Positions 51,343-61,451 of a stretch of 64,000 nucleotides of DNA are shown here, piece after piece. This stretch comes from JAUXJB01 sp965226855 (lineage in GTDB: Bacteria; Myxococcota_A; UBA9160; SZUA-336). Numbering within the stretch: the first letter of the stretch is position 1; every line of letters starts with the position of its first letter. The notes under the pieces are model-generated. The model was not told the DNA's origin and searched no databases. It worked only from the letters and a program-made list of their open reading frames with translations. The position numbers and the translations under genes were made by a program. The stretch lies in NCBI GenBank assembly GCA_965226855.1, contig CBDDEE010000022.1, forward strand, positions 62,001 to 126,000, read 5' to 3'.

Positions 51343-52434
51343 TCAGTCGAACATGAGCACCGTGCGCGTGACCTCGCCGGCTTCCATCGCGCGAAAGGCC
51401 TCCTGTACCTCTTCGAGGCGGGCGTGACGGCTCACCATCGAATCGAGGTCGAGCCTCTTTTGGCGATACAGCTCGAGGTAGCGGGGTGCCTCAATGTGAA
51501 ACTGGTTCGATCCCATGAAGCAGCCGATAATCCGCTTCTCGACGAAGAAGTGGCCGGGCTTCAGCTCGATCTTCTGATCGGACGGAATAGCGCCCACGAG
51601 CGTCGCCGTCCCGTGAGAGGCGAGAGAATAGAAGCACTGCTCGGCAAGTCGGGCATTTCCAACGGCCTCGAACGAGTAGTCGACGCCGCCGTTGCTCATC
51701 CTCTTGATCGTCCGTACTGGATCCGCGACCGCTGCGTTGACCGTATCCGTCGCTCCGAAGTGGCGCGCCACTTCGAGCTTGGGGTCCAGTAGATCGACGG
51801 CGATGATCTGTCGGGCTCCGGCGATACGCGCACCCTGAATGATCGAGATGCCCACTCCACCGGCGCCAAACACTGCTACCGAGGAGCCGGGCTCCACCCG
51901 CGCCGTGTTGAGCGCGGCGCCCACGCCGGTGGTGATCGCGCAACCGATCAAGGCCGCCCGATCGAGCGGGATGTCGTCGTCGATCTTGACGACCGCCCGC
52001 TCGTGGAGGAGCATCAGCTCCGCGAAGGCGGCTAGGTCAGCGAATTGGTGGATCTCGGACCCGTTCTGCGAGATTCGCGGCGTCTCGTCTGGCCCGCGTC
52101 GGCAGGCGCCACGGTTCACGCAGAGATGCCGGCGACCCTGAAGGCACTGGGGGCAGCTAGCGCAGAAAAGCGACGTACAGGCGATCACGGGATCGCCCGG
52201 AGCTACGCAGGTTACACGCGCGCCGACCGCCTCGACTATTCCGGCGGGCTCGTGCCCCGGGATGGCGGGGCAGGGTCCCGCGATCGATCCCTGCACGAAA
52301 TGCAGGTCGCTGTGACAGACGCCGCAGGCGACGGTGCGGACGAGCACCTCCTCCGGTCCAGGATCGGCGACCTCGACCGACTCGATCGACAGGGGCTCCC
52401 CGACCTCGCGAAACACTGCGGCCTTGACCTTCAT
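51343..52434 (-). CDS. zinc-dependent alcohol dehydrogenase (MDR)
   Basis: A 363-residue zinc MDR alcohol dehydrogenase. Catalytic zinc ligands: Cys40 in ACGVCHSDLH, His61-Glu62 in PGHEPAG, and the later Cys in LIGCAITTG. Structural zinc lobe: CASCPQCLQGRRHLC. NAD motif GAGGVGISIIQGA near 190. It oxidises an alcohol or reduces an aldehyde; beside BVMO and P450 it would feed or drain a ketone/alcohol intermediate. The ATG at 52434 is likely (one Met earlier is also possible). Confidence 0.88.
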   Translation of the reverse strand: MKVKAAVFREVGEPLSIESVEVADPGPEEVLVRTVACGVCHSDLHFVQGSIAGPCPAIPGHEPAGIVEAVGARVTCVAPGDPVIACTSLFCASCPQCLQGRRHLCVNRGACRRGPDETPRISQNGSEIHQFADLAAFAELMLLHERAVVKIDDDIPLDRAALIGCAITTGVGAALNTARVEPGSSVAVFGAGGVGISIIQGARIAGARQIIAVDLLDPKLEVARHFGATDTVNAAVADPVRTIKRMSNGGVDYSFEAVGNARLAEQCFYSLASHGTATLVGAIPSDQKIELKPGHFFVEKRIIGCFMGSNQFHIEAPRYLELYRQKRLDLDSMVSRHARLEEVQEAFRAMEAGEVTRTVLMFD

Positions 52435-52604
52435 CACGAGAGTCTCCTCTCAGCAGCTGATGGATCCCCGTCAGGATACGCCGAATTCGTCGCTCGACCC
52501 AGCGGCGATCGCGACATCGAGCCTCCCGCGAGAGAATGATAGTATCACTCGGATCGAGGAGATCATGAACGTGATCATCGCCAAGCCATTGGAGCCGCAA
52601 GCGA

Positions 52605-53866
52605 ATGACCCCAGAGCTTGACCTAAGGCACTCTTCCAATATCCGCGACCCGTACTCACTGTACCGCTGGCTGCGTGAGCACGATCCCATTCACTGGTCC
52701 GACAGCCTGCGCGGCTGGCTGATCAGCCGCGATCATGACGTGCGCCACGTATTCCAGAACCCGGAGATATTCGCATCGGACCGCCGGGGCAAGATCCGGG
52801 ACGGCGCCTTCTCCAACCGTTCCGCGGCTGCCGACGTGTGGGAGGTGATGGGCAAGCAGGTGGCCTACCGAGACCCTCCGGACCACACGCGACTCCGAAG
52901 ACTTCTCAACAAGGCCTTCGCGACCCGAGAAGTCGAAAGCATGCGCCCGCGTATCGAGGAGCTCGTCAATCACCTGCTCGATGAAGTGGAGGCCAAGGGC
53001 GAGCTGGAGTTCGTCAAAGACTTTGCGTTTCCGCTTCCGGCGCACATCATTTCGCGAATGATCGGCGCCTCGACTTTGCGTTTCCGCTTCCGGACGACCT
53101 CGACAAGCTCAAGCTGTGGTCCGACGACCTCGGCGCCTACATCGGCGGCTCTCAGGAAAAGTCCCACAACGTCGACCGCGCCAAGCGCGGTCTCGATGGC
53201 ATGGGGGAGTATTTCGGCGCCCTCTTGCGAGAACGAAAGGCCGACCCGCAAGACGATCTCATGAGTATGCTCATCGCTGCCGAGGACGAGGGCGACGTGT
53301 TCAGCGACGAGGAGGTGGTGGCACAGTGCATAACGCTTCTGTTCGGGGGCCACGCGACTACCGCCGACCTGCTTGGTAACGGACTCTTCCACCTACTTCG
53401 GAACCCCGCGCAGCACCAGATGCTGCTCGACGACCTGAGCCTGGTGCCAAGCGCGATCGAAGAGTTTCTGCGCTACGAGTCCCCTGTGCCCATCTTCGCC
53501 AAGGTCGTGGCTGAGGATGTCCAACTGGGTGGGCGCAGCATCGAAAGGGGTCAGATCGTCTACGTGATCATGGCTTCCGCCAATCGCGACCCGAACCGGT
53601 TTGTGGACCCAGACACCTTGGACATACGCCGCGAAAACAACAAGCACCTCGCCTTCGGCCGCGGAATCCACACCTGCCTGGGCGCCCCGCTCGCCAGGCT
53701 CGAAGCGGATATCGCGTTCTCGACGCTGTTTCGCCGCTTCGGAAAGCTCACCCTAGTGAGCAATGAGCCCGACTGGCGGCGGCAGATCTACCTGCGCGGG
53801 CTCAAAGCACTACCGATACGATTCGGTCCGTTCTCTGCGACGGCTAGTCGCTCAGTATCTGCTTAG
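52605..53866 (+). pseudogene. cytochrome P450 with 20-nt templated insertion
   Basis: A bacterial class I P450. Reads MTPELDLRHSSNIRDPYSLY to about residue 155 (AHIISRMIGA), then shifts frame; the rest is open from about 53091 (LPDDLDKLKLWSDDLG) with the I-helix LLFGGHATT (Glu of AGxET is Ala here), EEFLRYESPV ExxR motif and heme loop FGRGIHTCLGAP. The shift is caused by a copy of GACTTTGCGTTTCCGCTTCC inserted 53 bp downstream of its source; removing 20 nt restores MIGA-PDDLDK. It is likely inactive unless suppressed. Confidence 0.88.
53019..53093 (+). repeat. 22-bp direct repeats inside the P450 gene
   Basis: GACTTTGCGTTTCCGCTTCC plus GG at 53019-53040 and again at 53072-53093. The first is the native codons for DFAFPLP; the second is out of frame. 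This is the signature of a slipped-template or short templated insertion. Confidence 0.85.
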
Positions 53867-53919
53867 ATGGAGCGTCTCGAAATCGCCAGCTGATCCGGAA
53901 CTTGCACGGAGGAGTGACC

Positions 53920-55539
53920 GTGACATCAAGCCAGCGAACAGATTCCCAGGCGGGCCCAGTCCGAGTGCTCGATGCCGTCATCGTCGGCGCCGGTTTCTCC
54001 GGGCTGTACATGCTCTACAGCGCGCGAGACGTGCTCGGCTTGCAAGCGCGCGTCTATGAGGCTGGAGACGGCGTGGGCGGAACCTGGTACTGGCTTAACC
54101 GCTACCCGGGTGCTCGCTGCGACTCAGACAGCTACTACTACTCGTACTCGTTCTCCGAGGAGCTCGAGCAGGAGTGGGAGTGGACCAGTAAGTATCCGGA
54201 GCAGCCCGAGATCATGCGCTACTTGAACCACGTCGCCGACCGGTTCGATCTGCGCCGTGACATCCAGCTCAGCACCCGAGTGACCGCGGCGACCTTTGAC
54301 GAGGCCACCGGCCGGTGGGACGTCAGGACCGACAGCGGAGAGCGAATCTCCGCGCAATTCTTCATCAGCGCCGTCGGCTGTCTGTCGGCCGCGAACGTCC
54401 CGAAGCTGGCTGGCCTCGATCGCTTCGATGGCGAGCGCTACCACACCGGCGCGTGGCCACACGACGGCGTCGACTTCACCGGTAAGCGGGTCGGGCTAAT
54501 CGGGACGGGCTCGACCGGAATCCAGGCAACGCCAGTAATCGCCCGGGAAGCCGCCCACCTGACCGTCTTCCAGCGGACCCCGAACTACAGCGTGCCGGCC
54601 CGAAACGCTCCGCTCACGCCGGAAGGAACCCGCGAGATCCGCCGACTCTCGCGCGAATCGGTCGCCGGCTTCCCTTTCACGCCCAGCGAGAGACTGACCA
54701 TGGACGTCTCCGACGAGGAGCGGCAGGCAATCTACGAGGAGCTCTGGGAAGAGGGCGGCTTCAAGTTCATGTGGGGCTCTTTCTCCGACCTGCTCAGCGA
54801 CAAGGCGGCCAACGACACGCCGGCCGAGTTCATCCGCGGCAAGATCCGCGAGACGGTGAAGGATCCCGCCGTCGCGGAGAAGCTCGTGCCGACCGACCAC
54901 CCCTACGGCTCAAAGCGGCCCCCGATCGACACTGATTACTTCGAAACTTTCAACCGGGACAACGTCACCCTCGTTGACGTCAGACAAGCGCCGATCGCCG
55001 AGATCACCCCAGGGGGTCTCAGGACCGAGGACGGCGAGTACGACCTAGACATCATTGTCTTCGCCACCGGTTTCGACGCCATGACGGGCGCACTGCTGAG
55101 GATCGACATCCGCGGCCTGGGTGGCCAGACGCTCGCGGAGAAGTGGGCGGCGGGCCCGCGGATGTACCTCGGCCTGCAGGCCGCCGGCTTCCCGAACCTC
55201 TTCACGATCACCGGGCCGGGCAGCCCGTCCGTGCTCAGCAACATGCCGATATCGATCGAGCAGCATGTCGAGTGGATCGCTGACTGCATCTCGTACATGC
55301 GCGAGCAGGGCCTCGTGCGCATCGAGGCCACGGTCGATGCCGAAGAGACGTGGGTCGAGCACGTCCGCGAGGTCGCGAACGAGACGCTCTTCCCACTTGC
55401 CAACTCGTGGTACCTCGGCGCGAACATCCCCGGTAAAACGAGGGTCTTCATGCCCTACGTCGGCGGCATGGCCGTCTACCAAGAGCGCTGCGACGAGATC
55501 GCCGCCAAGGGCTACGAGGGGTTCGTGCTCAAGGCCTGA
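53920..55539 (+). CDS. type I Baeyer-Villiger monooxygenase
   Basis: A 539-residue FAD/NADPH monooxygenase that inserts oxygen beside a carbonyl to give esters or lactones. I start it at GTG 53920, 8 bp after GGAGG; other starts at 53914 and 53902 add only a few residues. FAD site GAGFSG at 23-28; the BVMO fingerprint FDGERYHTGAWP near 169-180; NADPH site GTGSTGIQ near 194-200; late conserved GxWGG-like region. It appears complete, and sits right after the P450 and before alpha/beta-hydrolase and lactonase-type genes. Confidence 0.92.
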   Translation: MTSSQRTDSQAGPVRVLDAVIVGAGFSGLYMLYSARDVLGLQARVYEAGDGVGGTWYWLNRYPGARCDSDSYYYSYSFSEELEQEWEWTSKYPEQPEIMRYLNHVADRFDLRRDIQLSTRVTAATFDEATGRWDVRTDSGERISAQFFISAVGCLSAANVPKLAGLDRFDGERYHTGAWPHDGVDFTGKRVGLIGTGSTGIQATPVIAREAAHLTVFQRTPNYSVPARNAPLTPEGTREIRRLSRESVAGFPFTPSERLTMDVSDEERQAIYEELWEEGGFKFMWGSFSDLLSDKAANDTPAEFIRGKIRETVKDPAVAEKLVPTDHPYGSKRPPIDTDYFETFNRDNVTLVDVRQAPIAEITPGGLRTEDGEYDLDIIVFATGFDAMTGALLRIDIRGLGGQTLAEKWAAGPRMYLGLQAAGFPNLFTITGPGSPSVLSNMPISIEQHVEWIADCISYMREQGLVRIEATVDAEETWVEHVREVANETLFPLANSWYLGANIPGKTRVFMPYVGGMAVYQERCDEIAAKGYEGFVLKA

Positions 55540-55546
55540 CGTCTCC

Positions 55547-56591
55547 CTACCAAGCTCGAACGGCCGAGAAGATGGCTTCGCCCATCACGCGAATGCCCTC
55601 CGCCATCGGATGGCAGAAGTCCATGTAGAGGTCTGCGCCGCCCGCGTCTCCCATCGCCTCGCGCAGGGAGAGGTAGGGAAGTTTCAGCTCCGCTGCGCGG
55701 CGCTCCGCGCGCGTGAGCAGCCGCAGCGCTCCGGGCTGGAAGCGCTCGTGGGCGTACGCGTACTGAGAGGGAACGATCACGACGAGGAACGCGATACTGC
55801 GTCGGCTCAGATAGCGGTGCATTCCGGCCAACGCGTCGAACATCACGTCGAACCCCCGATCGAGAACCGCGGCGGTCAGGAAGTAACGATCCGCCTTGAT
55901 CGCGTAATAATACGTGTCCGAGTCCTCGGCAAAGAGCGGATTTCCGAAGAGCCACATCAGCCAGTTGGCGATTCGCCCCGTCGCCGCGTAGTACGCCTTC
56001 GTGCGGTCGAGGCCCGGAATGCGTAGCGGCATCGGTGCCGTGAGGTGGCCGTCGTAGGTGACGATGTAGCGGTAGTTCAGCAGCTCTACAGGTAGACCGT
56101 CGTCATCGGTGCCGCGGGTCAGGACGTGGGCTTCGTCCGAGACGTCGTTCAGGAGCTCGATCTCGACGATGACGGCGTCAGGGTGGAGACGAGGGACGTC
56201 CGCTCGAACGTGGTGGCCGTAGATTGTCGGGGAGTTCCCCCGCGCCATGGTCAGCACCTCGTGCCGGCGTTGCCCACGCTCGTTGAGCTTCTGCTCGACG
56301 ATGTGCGCGTACATTCCATCGACAGCCACTCAGTAGCCCGAGCCCACGCGTCTCTGGAGTGTCCTCCAAACGCCGCATGCTCAGGTTGTTAGCTTCCCCG
56401 GTTCGCGGGGCGACCATATGTACGTACGGCGAGGCGAACTCAGCGACGATCCGATAGGTGCCATCCGTGCCGTATTCGAGAGAGAGTCAGATCTCCCAGG
56501 CGGCGAAGACCAGTACTACGGAGGCCAGAGCGAGCAGCACAGCTTGAGCGAACCGTTTCACAGCTCCTGTGCGGGCCGCGCCGCGCCTCAT
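55547..56591 (-). pseudogene. SGNH-type hydrolase, missing GDS block
   Basis: Convergent with the BVMO. From ATG 56591 an N-terminal membrane anchor (VLLALASVVLVFAAWE) is followed by an in-frame TGA (56487-56489), then NNLSMRRLEDTP, then a frameshift near 56340. The GDS nucleophile segment expected at that point is absent. The remainder (55547-56329) keeps the fold to the Asp/His pair in DLYMDFCHP. Stop, frameshift and lost nucleophile together mean the gene is dead. Confidence 0.75.
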
Positions 56592-56724
56592 CGCGAGGGT
56601 TGAAGACGAGGGGCTCGGACACCGGCTCCTTCCGATTGAGAGTAGCACGACGGCCGAGAACCGGGGCAGCTCGAACACACCCTTCGCAGACGGGCGTGCC
56701 ATGATGCGAGTCTGGGAGGACAGC

Positions 56725-57246
56725 ATGCCAGTGATGAGCGATGCCGAGCGCGACGCGTTCCTGATCGAGCCGGGGATCCTGATGCGGATGGCGACCGTCG
56801 ATTCGGACGGAAGGCCCCTCGTCGTGCCCATCTGGTTCATCCGCCACGGGGATGACATCTGCTTCACTCCTCGGCAAGCCTCGGAGTGGCTTGCGCACGT
56901 GCGCGTGAACCCTCAGGTGGCGCTGTGCATAGACGACCAGAACGCGCCCTACCGCAAGGTCGTCGTGCGCGGGGTAGCTCGGATCGTGCACGACGTGGGG
57001 GAAGACGATACTTGGCGCGATCTGTATCGGCAGATCGCCAGACGCTACGTTCCGCCCGAGGCCGCCGACCTGTACGTAGACACTACCGATGATCAGCCGC
57101 GCGCCCTGCTGGCCGTCTCCTTGGCCGAATCAGACGTCCGCTCCTGGCGGATGCCCGTCGAGGGCGAGGCCTACAAGGGCATCTGGGCCGACCGCTACTA
57201 CACGCCCGACGCCAAGATACGCAGCTCCCACCGTTCGGAGGACTGA
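56725..57246 (+). CDS. pyridoxamine-phosphate-oxidase-like flavoprotein
   Basis: A 173-residue split-barrel protein: the first strands read ILMRMATVDSDGRPLVVPIWFI, then FTPRQASEWLAHVRVNPQVAL and the acidic C-terminus. Start at the ATG at 56725 behind GGGAGG. Members use FMN, F420 or heme. It is upstream of a membrane protein and an alpha/beta hydrolase on the same strand, possibly one unit. No specific substrate. Confidence 0.82.
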   Translation: MPVMSDAERDAFLIEPGILMRMATVDSDGRPLVVPIWFIRHGDDICFTPRQASEWLAHVRVNPQVALCIDDQNAPYRKVVVRGVARIVHDVGEDDTWRDLYRQIARRYVPPEAADLYVDTTDDQPRALLAVSLAESDVRSWRMPVEGEAYKGIWADRYYTPDAKIRSSHRSED

Positions 57247-57256
57247 CACGCCTGAG

Positions 57257-58303
57257 ATGCAGAACACGGCCGACGCCGTCGGGGCGCCAAGGCTCACGCG
57301 GCCCTGGCCCCTGGAGCTCGCTGACTGGCTCCCGGTACCGAGCCTCAGCGTCTCGCTCGCTGTAGGCATCGTGACCGTGACGTGCGTGGTCGCTTCGGGT
57401 GCCTAGTTTCCGGAGGACTACTCGCCGCTGTGGAGCTCGTCTCGGCAGATCACCGGGATGGCGCTCACCTACGCGCTGCTTCTGAGCTACATGTCGGGCT
57501 TCTTCATCTATACGTCGTGGAAGACACTCGCCTACGTGGAGGAGCTGCGTCCGTCGTTTCTCGGGGCCGAGGCGGATGCGCTGGTGGCCCAACTGAACCG
57601 GTTGCGGCCCTCGCGTTACTACCTCGCCACCGCTACCGGGGTCGTCCTCGGCAGCTTCAATATAGATTGGCGCGTCCTTCGCGGCATCGTGAGCCAGCCT
57701 CACTGGCCCATAGACCTCTACGTCACGCTAGGGTCGATGCTGATCTGGATCTTCGTCGCCCAGATCATCTACACCCGTGCCCACAACGCTGTTGTGCTGG
57801 CACGCCTCGGACGCGAGCACGTAGCCGTGGACCTGTATCGGATCGACTCGTTGAAGCCCTTTGCACGCATCGGGATCCTCGATGTGCTGCTCTCCATGGG
57901 CGCCCTCGCGATCACTCCGTTGCAAGCGCTAGACGCAGAGTTCCGGCTCTTCAACTACTCCTTCGGCTTCTCGGTCGGGTTGCCCGCTGCCCTCTTCCTG
58001 CTGATCAGCCCGATGTGGGGAGTCCACCAGCGGCTGCGGGAGGAGAAGGCCCGTGAGCTCGCGGAGCTCGGGTCCAGCATTGCCGCCGCGAGACGCGGGC
58101 ACGCTGCAGATGCGATCATGCATCTGAATGCTCTGCTCGAGCGGCGTGCGTATGTCCAGGCCCTGCACCCCTGGCCCATGGATCTGCGGAGCGCGTCTCG
58201 GGTGGGCTTCTACTTTGTCATTCCCCCGCTCGCGTGGATCGGTGCCGCCCTGGTGGAGCTGGCCGTTCAGGCGTTCATCAGCTCGAGCACACAGCTGGGG
58301 TAA
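57257..58303 (+). pseudogene. multi-span membrane protein with in-frame amber stop
   Basis: An ATG at 57257 opens a frame with a first hydrophobic segment (SLSVSLAVGIVTVTCVV). TAG at 57404-57406 interrupts it, and the same frame continues FPEDYSPLWSSSRQITG and on through a probable four-helix protein to 58303 (YALLLSYMSGFF, LGSMLIWIFVAQII, GLPAALFLLIS, GFYFVIPPLAWIGAAL). A start at 57458 gives 281 residues with no first helix. Function unknown; no family recognised. Only 11 bp precede the next gene. Confidence 0.6.
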
Positions 58304-58314
58304 GGAGGCTCGCA

Positions 58315-59430
58315 ATGGCAGACGTAGAGCGTGAGTTCGTCGCGATCACCTCGCCCACGGCGCGGCAGCACCCCGTCGGTGCTCATCCGTGCCAGGGACT
58401 CTGGTCCCGGGCCGCCGGGAGCCGACCCAGCACAGCGTTGATCGCGACGCACTACAACGGGGATATGAGCCAGCACTACCTGGCGCCCTACATGGCCGAG
58501 CGAGGCTATGGCTTTCTCGGCTGGAACACGCGCTTCCGCGGTGCCGAGGATGTGTTTCTCCTCGAGCACGCGCTGGTCGACGTTGGGGCGGGCGTGCGGT
58601 GGCTGCGCGAGGAGCAGGGCGTGCAGACGGTGGTCCTGCTCGGCAACTCCGGCGGCGGGTCGCTCATGGCAGCCTACCAGTCGCAGGCCACGAAGCCCGG
58701 GCTCGAGCCGACGGCGGGCACTACGCTGCCAGACGCGGTGAACGAGCTGCTCCCCGCAGACCTGTTCATCTCCCTGAATGCCCATCCGGGTCGGCCCGAG
58801 GTGTACACCGCCTGGCTCGATCCGTCCGTGAGCGACGAGTCCGACCCGCTGGCGACCGACGCTTCCCTCGACATGTACGATGACGCGAACGGTCCGCCCT
58901 ACACACCCGAGTTCGTGGAGCGCTATCGCGCTGCACAGGGTGAGCGGAATCGCAGGATCACCGCGTGGGTCCGCGCCGAGCTCGAACGCCTGGCGGCGCA
59001 CGGGTATCGCGACCGGGTCTTCCCGATCTACCGGCTGTGGGCGGATCTGCGCTTCATGGACCCGAGCATCGATCCCTCCGAGCGCCCACCGCGCAGCTGT
59101 TACGCGGGAGATCCAAAGCGCGCGAACCGCGGGGCGATGGGGCTGGGGCGTACCAGCACGCTGCGAACCTGGCTATCGATGTGGAGTCTCGAGTACTCCC
59201 AGTGTCGGGGTAAGCCCCACTTCGAGAAGCTGGAGATACCTGCGCTCGTCGTGCAGAGCATGGCGGATGCAGGCGTGTTCCCGAGCGACGCGCGCCAGAT
59301 CTACGAGGCCCTGGGCTCCGCAGACAAGAGCCTCGAGTTCATCAAGGGCGCACACTACCTGGAGACGCCGAAGGACGCGCGCGCGAAGGCCGCGGAGCTC
59401 CTCAGCGGCTGGCTGAGCGCGCGAGTATGA
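58315..59430 (+). CDS. alpha/beta hydrolase
   Basis: A 371-residue hydrolase starting at ATG 58315 with AAGGAGG upstream. The elbow GNSGGGSLMAAY (Ser) and the late His region (KGAHYLETPKDARA) are visible; between lies a long helical cap. Located next to the BVMO/PPOX genes on the same strand, it is the most likely esterase or lactonase for a BVMO product, though that is inference. Confidence 0.82.
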   Translation: MADVEREFVAITSPTARQHPVGAHPCQGLWSRAAGSRPSTALIATHYNGDMSQHYLAPYMAERGYGFLGWNTRFRGAEDVFLLEHALVDVGAGVRWLREEQGVQTVVLLGNSGGGSLMAAYQSQATKPGLEPTAGTTLPDAVNELLPADLFISLNAHPGRPEVYTAWLDPSVSDESDPLATDASLDMYDDANGPPYTPEFVERYRAAQGERNRRITAWVRAELERLAAHGYRDRVFPIYRLWADLRFMDPSIDPSERPPRSCYAGDPKRANRGAMGLGRTSTLRTWLSMWSLEYSQCRGKPHFEKLEIPALVVQSMADAGVFPSDARQIYEALGSADKSLEFIKGAHYLETPKDARAKAAELLSGWLSARV

Positions 59431-59491
59431 CCCAAGTCGCGCGCCATCGGCCCCCTGCGCCGGATCTAGCGCTTGGTATTGCCGCTAGATG

Positions 59492-60499
59492 TCAGTCGAG
59501 TCCGTCGTCCTCGATCCATTCTTCAGGGGACGGATCGATGTCGTGGCGCGCGAAGATCGCGTCGATCTCGCCCATGTCCTTTTCCGAGATGGTCCAGTCC
59601 AGCGCGCGGACGTTCTCGTCCACCTCCGCAGGCTTCCGACACCCCATGAGCGCAACGCTGATCGTGGGGTGAGACGTGACCCAGCGCAGCGCGAGCTGCG
59701 GTAGGCTCTTCCCGTAGGACTCAGCGAGCTTCCTGAGCTCCTCGGCGACGCGGACGTTGCGAACGAAGCGCTCGGGCCCGAAGATCGCGTTCATCAGCTT
59801 GATGCTACCCATTTTCCCCTGCCGGGAGCGCCAGTCGTCCTTGGCAAACGCCATTTCCTCCCGGAACGTTCCCGTGAGCAGGCCATACGCGAGAGGGCCG
59901 TACGCCATCACGCCGAGCCCGTTTTCGTGACAGTAGGGCAAGATCTCGTGGCCCATGCGCCGATCGAACAGGTTCCAGCAGTACTGCGCGACGTCGACGC
60001 GACGCGTCTCCATGGCCTCCTCGATCTGGTGGCAGCGGAAGTTCGAGATGCCCACGAAGCGGGTCTTTCCCTGCTGCACCAGGTCTTCCAGACCGCGCAT
60101 GGTCTCTTCGAGCGGGGTGCTCCGATCGGGCCAGTGGACGAGGTAGACGTCGACGTAGTCCGTGTTCAGGCTCTGCAAGCTGGCCTCGATCGACTTCATC
60201 ATGCGCTCGCGTCCCGAATCGCGATAGCCAGGCGCGTCCGGGTAGCCGACGCCAAATTTGGTCACGACGATCACGTCCTTGCGGCGCGCGCCAAGGGCTT
60301 TGCCGAGCTCGCGCTCGGACGCGCCGAAGCCGTAGGCCTCGGCCGTGTCAAAGCAGTTGATCCCGACGTCTAGTGCGCGGGCCACCGCACTGCGAAACTC
60401 CTCGGCCTCGATCGCGCCATAGCCGCCGCCGATCTCCCAGCAGCCGATGCCGATCGCGGAGACCTGCAGGTCAGTCTGTCCAAAGGACCGGTATTCCAT
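59492..60499 (-). CDS. aldo/keto reductase
   Basis: A 335-residue NADPH-dependent AKR. The Asp-Tyr-Lys-His tetrad is present: FDTAEAYGFG (Asp, Tyr), VVTKFGVG (Lys) and YLVHWPD (His). The C-terminal NADPH site LALRWVTSHPTISVALMG is typical. First gene upstream of a minus-strand set with a cyclase-family hydrolase and amidohydrolase. It would reduce an aldehyde or keto intermediate. Confidence 0.88.
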   Translation of the reverse strand: MEYRSFGQTDLQVSAIGIGCWEIGGGYGAIEAEEFRSAVARALDVGINCFDTAEAYGFGASERELGKALGARRKDVIVVTKFGVGYPDAPGYRDSGRERMMKSIEASLQSLNTDYVDVYLVHWPDRSTPLEETMRGLEDLVQQGKTRFVGISNFRCHQIEEAMETRRVDVAQYCWNLFDRRMGHEILPYCHENGLGVMAYGPLAYGLLTGTFREEMAFAKDDWRSRQGKMGSIKLMNAIFGPERFVRNVRVAEELRKLAESYGKSLPQLALRWVTSHPTISVALMGCRKPAEVDENVRALDWTISEKDMGEIDAIFARHDIDPSPEEWIEDDGLD

Positions 60500-60515
60500 A
60501 CGTTTAACTCCCTAC

Positions 60516-61451
60516 TCAGAAGATGGCGACGGGATTCACGGGTGAGCCTGTGCCACGCCGGATCTGCAGCGGGGCGACCGTCAGGAAGAACTCCCAGCGT
60601 TCCCGCGCCGCGCAGGCTGCGGCCAGCAGATCGAGCCTCAGGTTGTCGAGCAGATGCACCCCCATCGCGACCAGGCAGCACTGATGAATCGGCATCGGCC
60701 AGCCCTCTGCAGCGCCGTTCGGGATCGCGTCCGAGACCCCGTCGCAGCCCAGCACCGCGATCCTACGCGCGTGCAGCCAGGGCACGCAGCTGCCATCGAG
60801 CCCAGCGAGGCCCTCCGTTGGCGCCCACGTGCCCACGGCCGCGCGCCGGGCGTCACGCCCCGTGCCCACGAGCAGGATGTCTCCTTCTTCCACGCGCACG
60901 TGCTGGGCATGCTCGGCGGCTTCGAGCTCTTCGGGGCGGACCCGCTCACCGATCTCGAGCCACTCCACCCCGCGTAGTCGAGGGATGTCGAGCAGCACGC
61001 CGCGGCTCGAGATGCCGTCCTTTGCAGCGATGATGCTGTTTCGAAACGCGCCGGTGCTCTTGACCTCGCTGGCGTCGAAGCCGTTGTACATCCTCTTTCT
61101 CACGAACACGTGGCAGAGCGCGTCGATGTGCGAGACGGCCATGCCGTGGAAGGCGACGCCGATGTAGTCCATCGCTGCCTCCAAGCCTGGGATCCCCGTA
61201 CTCGTACACGCATCTCCGGCCACGACCATCATGTGCTGAGCCGGGTTCGGATTGTCGAGAGCCGGCCGGGTCGGAAACTCGAGCGAGCAGCTCACAGACT
61301 CTCCGTCCTGCACGAGCGTGGCCCCCATCGCGCGCTTCTTCGGCGTGATGTAATTCAGCGCACCGCGCTCGTCGCTCGCACCCCACTTTCCCCAGTTCTT
61401 GACGTCTTCGAAGATCTTCTCGAAGTCGCTCGCGCTCAGATTCTCAGCCAT
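60516..61451 (-). CDS. cyclase-family (kynurenine-formamidase-like) hydrolase
   Basis: A 311-residue member of the 'cyclase' family (Pfam PF04199), metal-dependent hydrolases that include kynurenine formamidase and isatin hydrolase. The metal motif HGMAVSHIDALCH lies near 103-115 (canonical HxGTHxDxxxH), with a later acidic region. Start ATG 61451 behind AAGGAGG; overlaps the amidohydrolase stop by 8 bp, so they are co-translated. The substrate is probably a cyclic amide or lactone in this pathway. Confidence 0.85.
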   Translation of the reverse strand: MAENLSASDFEKIFEDVKNWGKWGASDERGALNYITPKKRAMGATLVQDGESVSCSLEFPTRPALDNPNPAQHMMVVAGDACTSTGIPGLEAAMDYIGVAFHGMAVSHIDALCHVFVRKRMYNGFDASEVKSTGAFRNSIIAAKDGISSRGVLLDIPRLRGVEWLEIGERVRPEELEAAEHAQHVRVEEGDILLVGTGRDARRAAVGTWAPTEGLAGLDGSCVPWLHARRIAVLGCDGVSDAIPNGAAEGWPMPIHQCCLVAMGVHLLDNLRLDLLAAACAARERWEFFLTVAPLQIRRGTGSPVNPVAIF

